A stretch of DNA of 64,000 nucleotides from Halococcus sediminicola (GCF_000755245.1 NZ_BBMP01000022.1:682001-746000); one strand, 5' to 3'; shown: positions 45,313 through 54,070, counted from the first letter of the stretch. Made by a program: numbers and translations. Notes: generated by a model from the sequence alone, not told the origin.

Positions 45313-46743
45313 ATGGGTGCGATAGCGGACATCTACGCGGACCTCGATGCCGAGGTCCCCGAGACGGAGTTCCGCGAGGCCGTCGAGCAGAAAGTCGAGG
45401 AGATGGGCGGTCTCGCCGACGAGGAGACCGCCGCGATGCTCATCGCCCACGAACTCTCGGACGGCGAGATCGAGGGCGTCGCGGACGTCGAGGCGGGCAT
45501 GGAGGAGGCGAAGTTCGCCGCGAAAGTCACCAGCATCGGCGAACTTCGGACCTTCGAGCGCGACGGCGAGGACGAGGACGGGAAGGTGGTCAACGTCGAG
45601 GTGGCTGACGAAACAGGAAGGGTTCGAGTCGCCTTCTGGGACGAGCGCGCCGAGGGAGCCGTCGAGGAACTCGAAGTCGGCGACGTGCTCAAGATCGCCG
45701 GTCGCCCGCGCGAGGGGTACAACGGTATCGAGGTCAGCGCCGACCGGGCCGAACCGGCTGACGTCGACATCGAGGTGGACCTCGACGGCGCGGACACCAT
45801 CGAAGCGCTCACGCTCGGCGAGTCAGACGTCACGCTCACAGGGATGGTCCTCGACACCGATACCATCAGGACCTTCGAGCGCGACGACGGCTCGGAAGGG
45901 AAGGTGGCGAACCTCACGCTCGGCGACGAAACCGGACGAGTGCGGGTGACGCTCTGGGACGACCAAACGGAGCGCGTTGAGGAACTCGATCCGGACACGA
46001 CCGTCGAACTCGTCGACGGCTACGTGCGCGAGCGCGACGGCGACCTCGAAGTCCACCTGAGCGCGCGCAGCACGCTCGAAGCGGTCGACGCCGACGTCGA
46101 GTACGTCCCCGAGACGACGCCCATCGAAAATCTAGCAATCGATACGACGACCGACATCGGCGGCGTCGTCCGCTCGGCGGACCCGAAGCGCACCTTCGAC
46201 CGCGACGACGGCTCGGAGGGACAGGTCAGGAACGTCCGCCTGCAGGACGACACGGGCGACATCCGCGTGGCGCTCTGGGGCGAGAAAGCCGATCGGGAGA
46301 TCGCCCCCGGCGACGAGATCCAGTTCACGGACGTCGAGATCCAAGACGGCTGGCGCGACGACCTCGAAGCCTCCGCGGGTTGGCGCGCGAGCGTGTTCGC
46401 CATCGACGGCGGAGCCACGACGACGGACGGAAGCGACGGCGATTCGGCGGAGGGATTGGCTGCGTTCGCCGGCGACGGAGCCACGGACGAAACCGACGAC
46501 ACGAACGCCGAATCCGACGCCGAAAGCGGGGCGGACGCGGCGGCCGGGACCGACACCGAGGCGGCGAGCGGGGGGTCGACGGAGTTCACCGGGACGGTCG
46601 TCCAGGCCGGCGACCCGGTCGTGCTCGACAACGGCAGCGAGACGATGCGCGTCGAGACGAGTATGGATGTTCATCTCGGCCAGGAACTCACCGCTCGCGG
46701 GCCGGTCTCCGAGGGACGACTCGACGCCGAGGACCTGTTCTGA
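45313..46743 (+). CDS. rpa2: Single-stranded DNA-binding protein RPA (multi-OB)
   Basis: The 476-residue protein has three clear OB folds at about 68-130, 170-235 and 275-335, each with the repeated pattern RTFERDDGSEGKVxNL...DETGxxRVxLW, and a C-terminal OB-like part (STEFTGTVVQAGDPVVLDNG) after a long acidic linker. It coats single-stranded DNA in replication and repair. Length and order match the Haloferax Rpa2-type protein, for which the same histone neighbour is known. Residues 1-65 form a helical N-terminal domain. Confidence 0.92.
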   Translation: MGAIADIYADLDAEVPETEFREAVEQKVEEMGGLADEETAAMLIAHELSDGEIEGVADVEAGMEEAKFAAKVTSIGELRTFERDGEDEDGKVVNVEVADETGRVRVAFWDERAEGAVEELEVGDVLKIAGRPREGYNGIEVSADRAEPADVDIEVDLDGADTIEALTLGESDVTLTGMVLDTDTIRTFERDDGSEGKVANLTLGDETGRVRVTLWDDQTERVEELDPDTTVELVDGYVRERDGDLEVHLSARSTLEAVDADVEYVPETTPIENLAIDTTTDIGGVVRSADPKRTFDRDDGSEGQVRNVRLQDDTGDIRVALWGEKADREIAPGDEIQFTDVEIQDGWRDDLEASAGWRASVFAIDGGATTTDGSDGDSAEGLAAFAGDGATDETDDTNAESDAESGADAAAGTDTEAASGGSTEFTGTVVQAGDPVVLDNGSETMRVETSMDVHLGQELTARGPVSEGRLDAEDLF

Positions 46744-46758
46744 CCCGAGGGTACGGAA

Positions 46759-46768
46759 ACGCTTAAGA
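46759..46768 (+). promoter_or_regulatory. histone gene promoter core
   Basis: AACGCTTAAG lies about 28 bp upstream of the ATG at 46792, the same ten bases as before rpa2. This spacing favours 46792 over the in-frame ATG at 46786. Confidence 0.55.
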
Positions 46769-46791
46769 GCGAAACAGACCCCCGTATGGCC

Positions 46792-47232
46792 ATGAGTGTC
46801 GAGCTCCCGTTCGCCCCGGTCGACGCCATCATCCGGCGGCACGCGGGCTCGTTGCGCGTGAGTAGCGAGGCGACCGAGGAACTCGCACGCCGGATCCAAC
46901 AGCGTGGCGCACGGCTCGCCAGCGAGGCCGCGACGCGGGCGACCGACGAGGACCGGAAGACGCTGCGCGTCGCGGATTTCGACGGCAGTCGATCACCGGA
47001 CCCGGAGCTTCCGGTCGCGCCCGTCGACCGCATCGCTAGGCTCGACATCGACGAGCGCTATCGCGTCTCGATGGACGCCCGGGTCGCGCTCGCGGGCATC
47101 CTCGAACGGTATGCGGGGCACGTCGCGGCGGCCGCGGCTGTCCTCGCCCGTCATGCCGGTCGGCGGACGATCACGCTCGCGGACGTCGAGACCTACTTCG
47201 AACTCGAACCGTACTACGAGGAGGCGTCGTGA
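46792..47232 (+). CDS. hstA: Archaeal histone, fused two-fold (doublet)
   Basis: The 146-residue protein contains two histone folds in one chain. The first spans about residues 1-65 (MSVELPFAPVDAIIRRHAG, RKTLRVADF) and the second about 72-146 (PVAPVDRIARLDIDERYRV, RRTITLADVETYF). Haloarchaeal histones are such doublets, equivalent to a preformed dimer; whether they act as nucleosomal proteins or gene regulators is debated. The chain is less acidic than its neighbours. It lies between rpa2 and a histone-deacetylase-family gene. Confidence 0.95.
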   Translation: MSVELPFAPVDAIIRRHAGSLRVSSEATEELARRIQQRGARLASEAATRATDEDRKTLRVADFDGSRSPDPELPVAPVDRIARLDIDERYRVSMDARVALAGILERYAGHVAAAAAVLARHAGRRTITLADVETYFELEPYYEEAS

Positions 47233-47272
47233 CTCGAATCGACGGTCGCGTGAGTGTCGTGGGGGCGTTCGG

Positions 47273-48283
47273 ATGAGGTTCGGCTATTCGAGCGACTGTC
47301 TCGATCACGACCCCGGCCCGCGCCATCCCGAGAGCCCCGACCGCCTGCGCGCCATCCGTCAGGCCCTCTCCCATCGCCACGGCGTCGAGTACGTCGAGGC
47401 CGACGCGGTCACCGCCGAACAGGCTCGTACCGTCCACGACGACGACTACATCGAGGAGATCCGCGAGTTCTGTGCCGACGGCGGCGGCCAGTGGGACCCC
47501 GACACGGTGGCCGTCGAGGCCACGTGGAACGCGGCGCTCAAAAGCGCCGGACAGGCCGTCTGGAGCGCCCACGAAGCGCTCGACGGTGCCGGCGGACGCG
47601 GGACGCCCTTTGCCATCGGACGACCGCCCGGCCACCACGCGGTCGCCGACGACGCGATGGGCTTTTGCTTTCTCAACAACGCCGCCATCGCCGCTCAGTC
47701 CGCGCTTGACGCGGGTGCCGAACGGGTCGCTATTCTCGACTGGGACGTCCACCACGGCAACGGCACCCAGGACATCTTCGCCGAGCGCGGCGACGTGTTC
47801 TACTGTTCGATCCACGAGCGCGGGCTGTATCCGGGTACCGGCGAGGCGAGCGAGACCGGCACGGGCGACGGCGAGGGGACGACGGCGAACCTGGCTTTCC
47901 CGGCCGGCGGCGACGACGCGGCCTATCTCGCGGCCGTCGACGACGCCTTCGCGCCGCTGCTCGCCGACTTCGACCCCGATCTCCTGTTGGTGAGCGCGGG
48001 TTTCGACGCCCACGAACACGACCCCATCTCGCGCATGAAAGTCTCGACGGAGGGGTACGGCGTGCTGACCGCCCGCGTTCGCGCGCTCGCCGGGCGCTGC
48101 GGGGCGGGACTCGGGTTCGTCCTCGAAGGCGGCTACGGTCTCGAAACCCTCTCGGAGAGCATCAAGAAAGTGAACGAAGTCTTCGACGGCTACGACCCCG
48201 TCGAACCCAACGGCGGGGTTGACGACCGGATGCGGTCGGTCATCGACGACGTGCGGACGGCTCATGGTCTCGACGGAACGTAA
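47273..48283 (+). CDS. hdaI: Histone deacetylase family protein
   Basis: The 336-residue zinc amidohydrolase has the catalytic His pair in GRPPGHHAVADDAMGFCFLN, the zinc site in ILDWDVHHGNGTQDIF and AGFDAHEHDP, and the C-terminal LEGGYGLETLSESI. Family members remove acetyl groups from lysines or acetylpolyamines and, in bacteria, from acetoin (AcuC). Adjacency to the histone gene is suggestive, but archaeal histones have little known acetylation, so the real substrate is open. The ATG at 47273 is the family's usual start. Confidence 0.9.
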   Translation: MRFGYSSDCLDHDPGPRHPESPDRLRAIRQALSHRHGVEYVEADAVTAEQARTVHDDDYIEEIREFCADGGGQWDPDTVAVEATWNAALKSAGQAVWSAHEALDGAGGRGTPFAIGRPPGHHAVADDAMGFCFLNNAAIAAQSALDAGAERVAILDWDVHHGNGTQDIFAERGDVFYCSIHERGLYPGTGEASETGTGDGEGTTANLAFPAGGDDAAYLAAVDDAFAPLLADFDPDLLLVSAGFDAHEHDPISRMKVSTEGYGVLTARVRALAGRCGAGLGFVLEGGYGLETLSESIKKVNEVFDGYDPVEPNGGVDDRMRSVIDDVRTAHGLDGT

Positions 48284-48404
48284 TCAACAGCATCGACAAC
48301 AACAGCAGCCACCGAGGAGTACGCTGATCGGGACTTCGACGGTCGTTTCGAACTGGTCGGCGAGCGATTCGACATCGACGTTACAGCAGTTTTGCCCTGC
48401 CATC

Positions 48405-48440
48405 GCGTTCGAACGAACGCGCTTCGATCGCTTAAAAAGT
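48405..48440 (+). promoter_or_regulatory. Palindrome upstream of TATA of HxlR gene
   Basis: GCGTTCG-AA-CGAACGC at 48405-48420 is a perfect 7-bp inverted repeat. A TATA-like CTTAAAAAG follows at about 48430, so the palindrome sits where an upstream operator or activator site would be. Confidence 0.4.
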
Positions 48441-48517
48441 TCAGTTTCTCGATGAAAACGAGGTTTCCGAATGAACCGGGCGCGAGGATTCAGGTGTCGG
48501 CGTCACGGAGGGATGGT

Positions 48518-48949
48518 ATGGACGAACCCCAGCCCGAACGCGCCGTCGCCGAGTCGTCGGAGCGCGCCGAAGAACCGACGGAGTGGCTGGCCGTCTGGCA
48601 CGGTCTCCACCGGGCGCTGAGCGGAAAGTGGGCGATGCACGTCCTTCGTCTGCTCTTCGACGGACCGCGAGGATTCAACGAGATGCGCCGCGAACTCGAC
48701 GGACCGACGGCCAAGACGCTCTCCGAGCGTCTGACCGAACTCCGCTGTCACGGTCTCGTCGAGCGTCACGTCGAGGCGACGTCGCCGCCCATGACGCGGT
48801 ACGAACTCACCCCTGCCGGACGGCGGTTCGTCGCGGTGCTTCGGGAACTGGAGACGGCAGTCGATCTCGTCGAATGTGGCTGCGATACATCCTGTGAGAT
48901 AGTCACTGTGGACGCCGAACGAACGGCGGCCGTCACCGAGGAGTGCTGA
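48518..48949 (+). CDS. HxlR-family winged-helix regulator
   Basis: The 143-residue protein has an HxlR-type winged helix: SGKWAMHVLRLLFDGPRGFN, MRRELDGPTAKTLSERLTEL and VERHVEATSPPMTRYELTPA. A C-terminal Cys cluster (VECGCDTSCEI and a terminal EEC) could bind metal or sense redox. Targets are unknown; autoregulation through the upstream palindrome is possible. A purine-rich GGAGGGATGG lies before the ATG at 48518; an in-frame ATG at 48452 would add 22 residues. Confidence 0.82.
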   Translation: MDEPQPERAVAESSERAEEPTEWLAVWHGLHRALSGKWAMHVLRLLFDGPRGFNEMRRELDGPTAKTLSERLTELRCHGLVERHVEATSPPMTRYELTPAGRRFVAVLRELETAVDLVECGCDTSCEIVTVDAERTAAVTEEC

Positions 48950-49014
48950 TCACTCGTCGGACGCCGAGAACGCTCGATGCGCATCAGTGACGAATCGAGG
49001 CAGAAACAGCGTGA

Positions 49015-50364
49015 TCACGGACTGGGTGCGAAGTAGTCGGCGAGTTCGTCGCCGAACTCCTCGGTGAGCGCGGCCACCTCGTCGGCCGTGAGGACCGAGT
49101 ACCCGTCTTCGAGTGCGCGCTCGACGTCGACGCCGAGTGCCACGCCGTCGAGACCGTCGTCGAGGAGTGCGTATGCGGTGCGGAACGCGCGGTCGCGCTC
49201 GACGACGTAGCGCTCGCCGTCGACGAACGGTCCGTAGCAATCGGCGTTTTCGTAGGTCTCGTAGAAGCGCTCGGCGTGCTCGCGCGTGCTCACCGGCGGC
49301 CCGACGTGGCGCTCGACCCTTGGAAGATCGGCGACGGCGAGTTCGTAGAACAGCACGCCCGTCTCCCGGGCGAACGCCCGCGAGCGAAGCACCTCGAAAC
49401 CGTGCTCGTCGAGGGCGGTGCGAACACCCGTGAGCGACTTTTCGAGTTGGGGGTAGAGCTGGTCGTCGACGATGGCCGGTGCGTCGAAGCGGACGGCGAC
49501 CGGCGTCGTGGCGCGGCGGTCGATCTCCCGGCGCACGTCCGCGGCCGACAGCGGTGTCGGCGCGTCGCTCTCGAAGTGGTCCTCAGCGGGGTCGGCGAGC
49601 AATCGGCGTGCGTGATGCTGGAAGCGCGCAAGGCTCGTGGGCGAGAGCACCGCCGCGACGTTGCGCTCGGGATCGGTGGGGTCGACCATCACGAGCGGGT
49701 CGTCGAACGTTCGGCTGCCGTGTCTCTCCGGGTCGAAGCGAACGGGTGGCTGCCAGTCGGCGGCCGCCCCGACGAGACTTCGAAAGTCACCGTGTTCGAG
49801 GGTCAGGAGTTCGGTGAGGTAGCCCGAAAAGCCCCTCGTCCGGAGGTCGCTGCCGTAGACGTCGATGGCCGAGAGAAAGCGTTTCGTGAGTCTGACCTCC
49901 GTCACGAGCGCGTCGTCGAGCCGGGTTTCGAGATAGCGGGTGTGGAAGGGCGTGCGATCGACCGCCGAGCGGATGGCGGTCGCGCTCGAAACGCGATAGC
50001 AGGGCACGATATCGACGCCGAATCCGTCGAACTCGCCAGTGACGTAGGGGTGTTCGGCGTACTCTTCGTGGCCGTCGGGAAGCACGGCGTGGCCGACGGC
50101 GAGACCGTGGCGTTCGAGGTTCTCGCGCGGGAGGTCCGGGGGAAATCGTACGAACAGGTCGATGTCGCGGTCGCCGGGCAGCCACGTGCCGCGGGCAGTC
50201 GAGCCGACGTGACGGGTGTCGGCCTCGGCGGAGAGGTCCTCGATGGCCGCTGTGGCGCGCTCGCGGAGGCTGGCGGTCGCGGCGTCGAGGCGGGTACGTT
50301 CCGCCGCGGTGGGCGTCACGCGCTCACGGACCTCCGCGAGGAGCGTATCGAGGGCGTCGGTCAT
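49015..50364 (-). CDS. cca: CCA-adding tRNA nucleotidyltransferase (class I)
   Basis: The 449-residue archaeal enzyme adds CCA to tRNA 3' ends. It has the nucleotidyltransferase motif VGSTARGTWLPGDRDIDLF with metal-binding D67 and D69, followed by EEYAEHPYVTGEFDGFGVDI and KRFLSAIDVYGSDLRTRGFS. This activity is needed here, since none of the tRNA genes in the window encodes CCA. It is divergent from the tRNA-Asn gene, whose start is 85 bp away. Confidence 0.93.
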   Translation of the reverse strand: MTDALDTLLAEVRERVTPTAAERTRLDAATASLRERATAAIEDLSAEADTRHVGSTARGTWLPGDRDIDLFVRFPPDLPRENLERHGLAVGHAVLPDGHEEYAEHPYVTGEFDGFGVDIVPCYRVSSATAIRSAVDRTPFHTRYLETRLDDALVTEVRLTKRFLSAIDVYGSDLRTRGFSGYLTELLTLEHGDFRSLVGAAADWQPPVRFDPERHGSRTFDDPLVMVDPTDPERNVAAVLSPTSLARFQHHARRLLADPAEDHFESDAPTPLSAADVRREIDRRATTPVAVRFDAPAIVDDQLYPQLEKSLTGVRTALDEHGFEVLRSRAFARETGVLFYELAVADLPRVERHVGPPVSTREHAERFYETYENADCYGPFVDGERYVVERDRAFRTAYALLDDGLDGVALGVDVERALEDGYSVLTADEVAALTEEFGDELADYFAPSP

Positions 50365-50448
50365 GTCGGCTCTCCCGCGTCGCCGGGCGAAAGCGTGTCG
50401 GTCGAAAACGAAACGGCTATGAACGAACTGCCACTCCGTCGAGATAGA

Positions 50449-50521
50449 GCCGCCGTAGCTCAGTTGGTAGAGCACCTGGTTGTTACCCAGGTTGTCCCAG
50501 GTTCGAGCCCTGGCGGCGGCG
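50449..50521 (+). tRNA. tRNA-Asn (GTT)
   Basis: The 73-nt gene has acceptor arms GCCGCCG/CGGCGGC, D-arm TAGCTCAGTTGGTAGAGC, anticodon stem CCTGG/CCAGG with loop TTGTTAC (anticodon GTT) and T-arm CCAGGTTCGAGCCCTGG. CCA is not encoded. Confidence 0.94.
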
Positions 50522-50600
50522 TCGAATTTCTACGAATTTCCTGATCCGTGAGGAATCGTCTCACGACGGGTGCATCACCCGATCCTCGCCAACAGACGCA

Positions 50601-50608
50601 CTTTTATG
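50601..50608 (+). promoter_or_regulatory. TATA box of tRNA (CAU)
   Basis: CTTTTATG is about 30 bp upstream of the tRNA start at 50636, a typical archaeal spacing. Confidence 0.5.
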
Positions 50609-50635
50609 CCATCACCGACGACTGTGCCCGTGGTC

Positions 50636-50708
50636 GGGCCCTTAGCTCAGTGGTGAGAGCGCTCGGCTCATAACCGAGTGGTCGTTGGTTCGAATCCGAC
50701 AGGGCCCA
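50636..50708 (+). tRNA. tRNA with CAU anticodon (elongator Met or Ile2)
   Basis: The 73-nt gene has acceptor arms GGGCCCT/AGGGCCC, D-arm TAGCTCAGTGGTGAGAGC, anticodon stem CTCGG/CCGAG with loop CTCATAA (CAU) and T-arm GTTGGTTCGAATCCGAC. It lacks initiator features. CAU may be elongator methionine or the agmatidine-modified isoleucine tRNA; sequence alone does not settle this. Confidence 0.9.
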
Positions 50709-50781
50709 TCTCCCGTCTTCCGCCGCGATTCGTGACTCGATAGCCATGAGCGGTTCACAAACGAGTTCCAGTATCCGTTTC

Positions 50782-50792
50782 AAAAAAAAAAA
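50782..50792 (-). terminator. T-run after surface protein gene
   Basis: Eleven A residues on the plus strand form a T-run nine bases downstream of the minus-strand stop at 50801. Confidence 0.5.
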
Positions 50793-50800
50793 CGAGTTAT

Positions 50801-51550
50801 TCAGTTCCGTCGCGTTGCGAGTAGTGCGACCGCAAGCAGCGCAACGACCGCGACCGCGAGACCGAAGCCGGGACCGGACGAACTGCTGTCGCCGCTCCCG
50901 TTCTCGCCGCCGCTCCCGTTGCCGCTGGCAGCCGCCGTCTGGCCGTCACCGCCGGCCTCGGTGGCTGCTGCGTCGGTCGCCTCGCCACTGCTTTCGGTAG
51001 CAGCGTCGGTCCCCCCGCCGGTTCCGGCGCTGTCGGTCGAGACCTGTGCGATGTCGACGATGCGCCGACCGTCCTGCGTGAGCGGCGGGTCCTGCTGCCC
51101 GTCCGAGGAGACGAAGTCGAACTCGTCGTTACCGTTGCTGTCGGCGTGGACGACCGCCGTCAGCGACTTCGAGTCGTTGAGCGGTTCGTCGAGTTGGATG
51201 CGGATGTTGTCCGACGTGCCAGCGCTGAGCGGGTAGGAGGTGCCGATGATCTGATCCGTCTCGTTGCCCGAGCGGGTGCTGTCGTAGATGGCGACGAATC
51301 CCGCCTGGGGGAGCGTCGCGGACTGGACGACGACGCTCTCGCCGCTGCCGTTCTGGTCGTCGAACGTGACGCCCGTGCTGCCCGTTGCGGTGGCTCCATC
51401 ACCGGTGCTCGTTTCGCTGCCGGCGTCGGTCGTCCCGGTCGGCGATTGCTGTGCGTGGTGGGAATCGGTGGCGGCGAGTGCGCCGCCCATGCCGGCACCC
51501 ACGACCAGCAGCGCCGAGACGAGGGCGACGGCGACTGAACTCCGTTGCAT
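50801..51550 (-). CDS. Surface protein with DUF7282-like domain and PGF-CTERM sorting signal
   Basis: The 249-residue protein starts with a signal peptide (MQRSSVAVALVSALLVVGAG, AALA-like cleavage region). A central beta-rich domain (SVVVQSATLPQAGFVAIYD and IRIQLDEPLNDSKSLTAVVH) resembles haloarchaeal DUF7282 domains. An Ala/Gly/Ser-rich stalk leads to a C-terminal PGF motif (SSGPGFGLAVAVVALL), a hydrophobic helix and ATRRN. That tail is the signal for archaeosortase A, which cleaves and lipid-anchors surface proteins. Predicted location: cell surface. Confidence 0.83.
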   Translation of the reverse strand: MQRSSVAVALVSALLVVGAGMGGALAATDSHHAQQSPTGTTDAGSETSTGDGATATGSTGVTFDDQNGSGESVVVQSATLPQAGFVAIYDSTRSGNETDQIIGTSYPLSAGTSDNIRIQLDEPLNDSKSLTAVVHADSNGNDEFDFVSSDGQQDPPLTQDGRRIVDIAQVSTDSAGTGGGTDAATESSGEATDAAATEAGGDGQTAAASGNGSGGENGSGDSSSSGPGFGLAVAVVALLAVALLATRRN

Positions 51551-51641
51551 TGCTGAATCGGCCTACAAATCCACGCAACATAAAAGTAGAGATATGCGTT
51601 CGCGGGCCGCACGTTTATTCCGTCGGCCACGTAGGGTGGGT

Positions 51642-52454
51642 ATGAGCGACCTCAGCCTCGATTCGGCCCAACTGGAGCGCTACTCCCGACACATCATCAT
51701 GGACGGGGTCGGTCCCGCGGGCCAGCGGTCGCTGCTCGACGCGCGCGTGCTCGTCGTCGGCGCGGGCGGTCTCGGCGCGCCGGCCATCCAGTATCTCGCC
51801 GCCGCCGGCGTCGGTCGGCTGGGAATCGTCGACGACGACGTGGTCGAACGTTCTAATCTCCAGCGACAGGTCGTCCACGGGGATAGTGACGTCGGCGCGA
51901 AGAAAGTCGACAGCGCCGCCGAATTCGTCGCCCAACTGAACCCCGACGTGACGACCGAAACGTACGATCAACGACTGACCCCCGAAAACGCCACGGCGCT
52001 CGTTGCCGAGTACGACTTCGTCGTCGACGGCTCGGACAACTTCCGCACGCGCTACCTCGTCAACGACGCCTGCACGCTCGCCGGGGTTCCCTTCTCGCAT
52101 GGGGCCATCTACCGTTTCGAGGGACAGGTAACGACCTTCGACGGGAACTCACCGTGCTACCGCTGTCTGTTCCCCGAGGCTCCCCCCGAGGGAACGGTCC
52201 CCGACTGTGCGACGACGGGCGTGCTCGGCGTGCTCCCCGGTGTCGTCGGCTCGATACAGGCGACCGAAACGGTAAAATATCTCATGGGTGTCGGCGAGAG
52301 TCTAACCGGTCGGCTACTCTCCTACGATGCACTCGCCATGAGCTTCGAGGAACTCCCCATCAAACCGAACCCCGACTGCCCGATCTGTGGCGAGGATGGT
52401 ATCGGATCGATGGACGACGTCGAGTACGCCGGTTCGTGTGCGGTCGCCGATTAG
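51642..52454 (+). CDS. ubaA: E1-like SAMP-activating enzyme UbaA
   Basis: The 270-residue adenylyltransferase of the ThiF/MoeB/E1 family activates small ubiquitin-like modifier proteins for protein conjugation and tRNA and molybdopterin sulfur transfer. It has the nucleotide loop VGAGGLGAPAIQ (about 39-50), zinc ligands C172/C175 and C246/C249, and probable active-site Cys C189 in VPDCATTGVLG. The length equals that of Haloferax UbaA. TTTATT about 28 bp upstream supports the start at 51642. Its stop overlaps that of btuF. Confidence 0.94.
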   Translation: MSDLSLDSAQLERYSRHIIMDGVGPAGQRSLLDARVLVVGAGGLGAPAIQYLAAAGVGRLGIVDDDVVERSNLQRQVVHGDSDVGAKKVDSAAEFVAQLNPDVTTETYDQRLTPENATALVAEYDFVVDGSDNFRTRYLVNDACTLAGVPFSHGAIYRFEGQVTTFDGNSPCYRCLFPEAPPEGTVPDCATTGVLGVLPGVVGSIQATETVKYLMGVGESLTGRLLSYDALAMSFEELPIKPNPDCPICGEDGIGSMDDVEYAGSCAVAD

Positions 52455-53368
52455 AGCTTCGCTGTCAGCGCCGACAGCGAGCGGGCGGCGTCAGTTGGTG
52501 GCCGCTCGAAGGCGTCGGGATGAATCACGCCAGCGAGATGTTCGAGCGAGTCGACCAGCCGGGTTCCGGGGCGGTTGACGTACTGGTGGCCGTCGATGGC
52601 GTACGCCCGGCCCTCCTGCACGGCAGTCAGCTCGTCCCAACCCGGTCGGGCGGTCAGGTCGGCGAGGTTCTCCGTAGTCTGGTCGAGGTCGAACCCACAG
52701 GGCGCGACGACCAGTATCTCGGGGTCGTACTCGCGAATCGCTTCCCATTCGACCGGACGCGAGGCCGCGCCGTGGTCGGCGATTCCATAGGAACCGCCGG
52801 CCATCTCCACCATCTCGGGGATCCAGTGGCCGGCGACCATCACGGGACTGGTCCAGTCGAGCACCGCCACGCGCGGGCGCTCGTCGGCCGTTTTAGCCGT
52901 TCGCTCGACCGCCCGGACGCGCGCTTCAAGGTCGGCGACGAGTGCCGCCGCCCGTTCTTCGGTTCCCGTCGCCGTGCCGATGCGATGGATGTCCTCGAAC
53001 ACGTCCTCGATGGAGTGGGGGTCGGTCGTGAGCACCTCGCAGTCGAGACCCAACTCGTCAACCGCCTTGCGGACGGCCACCGCATCGACCGCACAGACCT
53101 CACAGATGCCCTGCGAGACCACGAGGTCGGGGTCGAGGCGCGCGAGCGTGTCGAGTTCGATGGCGTAGACCCCGCCGGAGTCCTCGGCGTCGAGCACCTG
53201 CTCGTCGATCTCCCCGCTCGACGCCGTTGGATCGACCCGCGAGCGGTTGACGGCAGGTTTGTCGGCCACCCACGATGGATAGTCACACTCGTGGGAGACA
53301 CCGACCGGTTCGATGTCGAGCGCGGCGACGATCTCGGTCGCCGACGGAAGCAGGGAAACGACGCGCAT
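52451..53368 (-). CDS. Cobalamin-binding protein (BtuF-like)
   Basis: The 305-residue protein has the helical-backbone ABC binding-protein fold: MRVVSLLPSATEIVAALDIE at the N-terminus, VSHECDYP, VVSQGICEVCAV and the C-terminal RPGWDELTAVQEGRAYAIDG. These correspond to vitamin B12 or corrinoid binding proteins. No signal peptide or lipobox is visible with this start, suggesting a cytoplasmic or unusual location, unless an upstream start is used. The transporter partners BtuC and BtuD are not in the window. Confidence 0.83.
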   Translation of the reverse strand: MRVVSLLPSATEIVAALDIEPVGVSHECDYPSWVADKPAVNRSRVDPTASSGEIDEQVLDAEDSGGVYAIELDTLARLDPDLVVSQGICEVCAVDAVAVRKAVDELGLDCEVLTTDPHSIEDVFEDIHRIGTATGTEERAAALVADLEARVRAVERTAKTADERPRVAVLDWTSPVMVAGHWIPEMVEMAGGSYGIADHGAASRPVEWEAIREYDPEILVVAPCGFDLDQTTENLADLTARPGWDELTAVQEGRAYAIDGHQYVNRPGTRLVDSLEHLAGVIHPDAFERPPTDAARSLSALTAKL

Positions 53369-53437
53369 AGCGGTGGGAGGCGGGCGACGACCATAGCCCT
53401 TCGTGAACGGTTTCACCGCGCGAAACCAGTGGTCGGT

Positions 53438-54031
53438 ATGGAATCGACGACGAGTGGGACCTTCCGGGTGCTCGAAAGCCCGCGCGACCCGGCGGAGCTA
53501 CTGCTGCTCGATACGAGCACACAGGACCCGACCTACGTCACGACCGCGGGCTACGAGGATGACCTCGGGCGCGAAGTCAGTAACATCGAGCCGGGCAATC
53601 GCATTGCTGCGCGCCTCTCGTGGACGGACGGGATGCCGCGCTTCGTTGAAATCGAGGTCGAAACCCGGACCACGATCGCGTTCGCCGACGACGCGACCGG
53701 CATTTTCGAGGTGGCGCAGGAGACGTGGCAGGAAGCCGAACGCGAGGGGCAGGCGATGAACTCGCGGACCACGCGAAACACCGACAACGAGGCGAACGGG
53801 GTGGTCTACACGTTCGCCAAACAGGCGGGCCAGCGCGATCTCTACGAGGAGTTTCAGGACGGAATTACCCCTTTGGAACCGCTCATCGACCGGCTGGCCG
53901 AGAGTGCGGAGCCTCCTTTCGCGGTGTTCGTCCTCCGACCACGCGAGGAGCCGTTCGTCCTCGTGGCGCTCGCCACGGAGCGGGACGGCCAGTTCGCCAC
54001 GACGATGCGCGAGACCTACGAGGGCCTCTGA
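53438..54031 (+). CDS. Uncharacterised haloarchaeal protein (DUF6663-like)
   Basis: The 197-residue acidic soluble protein starts MESTTSGTFRVLESPRDPAE and contains YVTTAGYEDDLGREVSNIEP, then TWQEAEREGQAMNSRTTRN and FVLRPREEPFVLVALATERD. It resembles a haloarchaeal family labelled DUF6663; no function is known. The start is in a conserved-looking context and 69 bp from divergent btuF. Confidence 0.62.
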   Translation: MESTTSGTFRVLESPRDPAELLLLDTSTQDPTYVTTAGYEDDLGREVSNIEPGNRIAARLSWTDGMPRFVEIEVETRTTIAFADDATGIFEVAQETWQEAEREGQAMNSRTTRNTDNEANGVVYTFAKQAGQRDLYEEFQDGITPLEPLIDRLAESAEPPFAVFVLRPREEPFVLVALATERDGQFATTMRETYEGL

Positions 54032-54036
54032 CGGAC

Positions 54037-54045
54037 CGTTTATAC
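54037..54045 (+). promoter_or_regulatory. TATA box deciding the start of the next gene
   Basis: GTTTATAC is 28-30 bp upstream of the in-frame ATG at 54071 but only about 5 bp from the earlier ATG at 54047, so a leaderless mRNA would start at 54071. Confidence 0.5.
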
Positions 54046-54070
54046 GATGGGGCGCACAAACGCCGGCAGA

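Noticed and set aside
46904-47272. Extension of the deacetylase frame upstream through the histone gene
   Set aside because: The upstream text is out-of-frame histone coding sequence; the deacetylase begins at MRFGYSSDCLDHD.
54047-54070. Start at 54047 for the small protein before atpD
   Set aside because: The TATA-like element ends only a few bases before this ATG, so transcription would start downstream of it; 54071 fits leaderless spacing.
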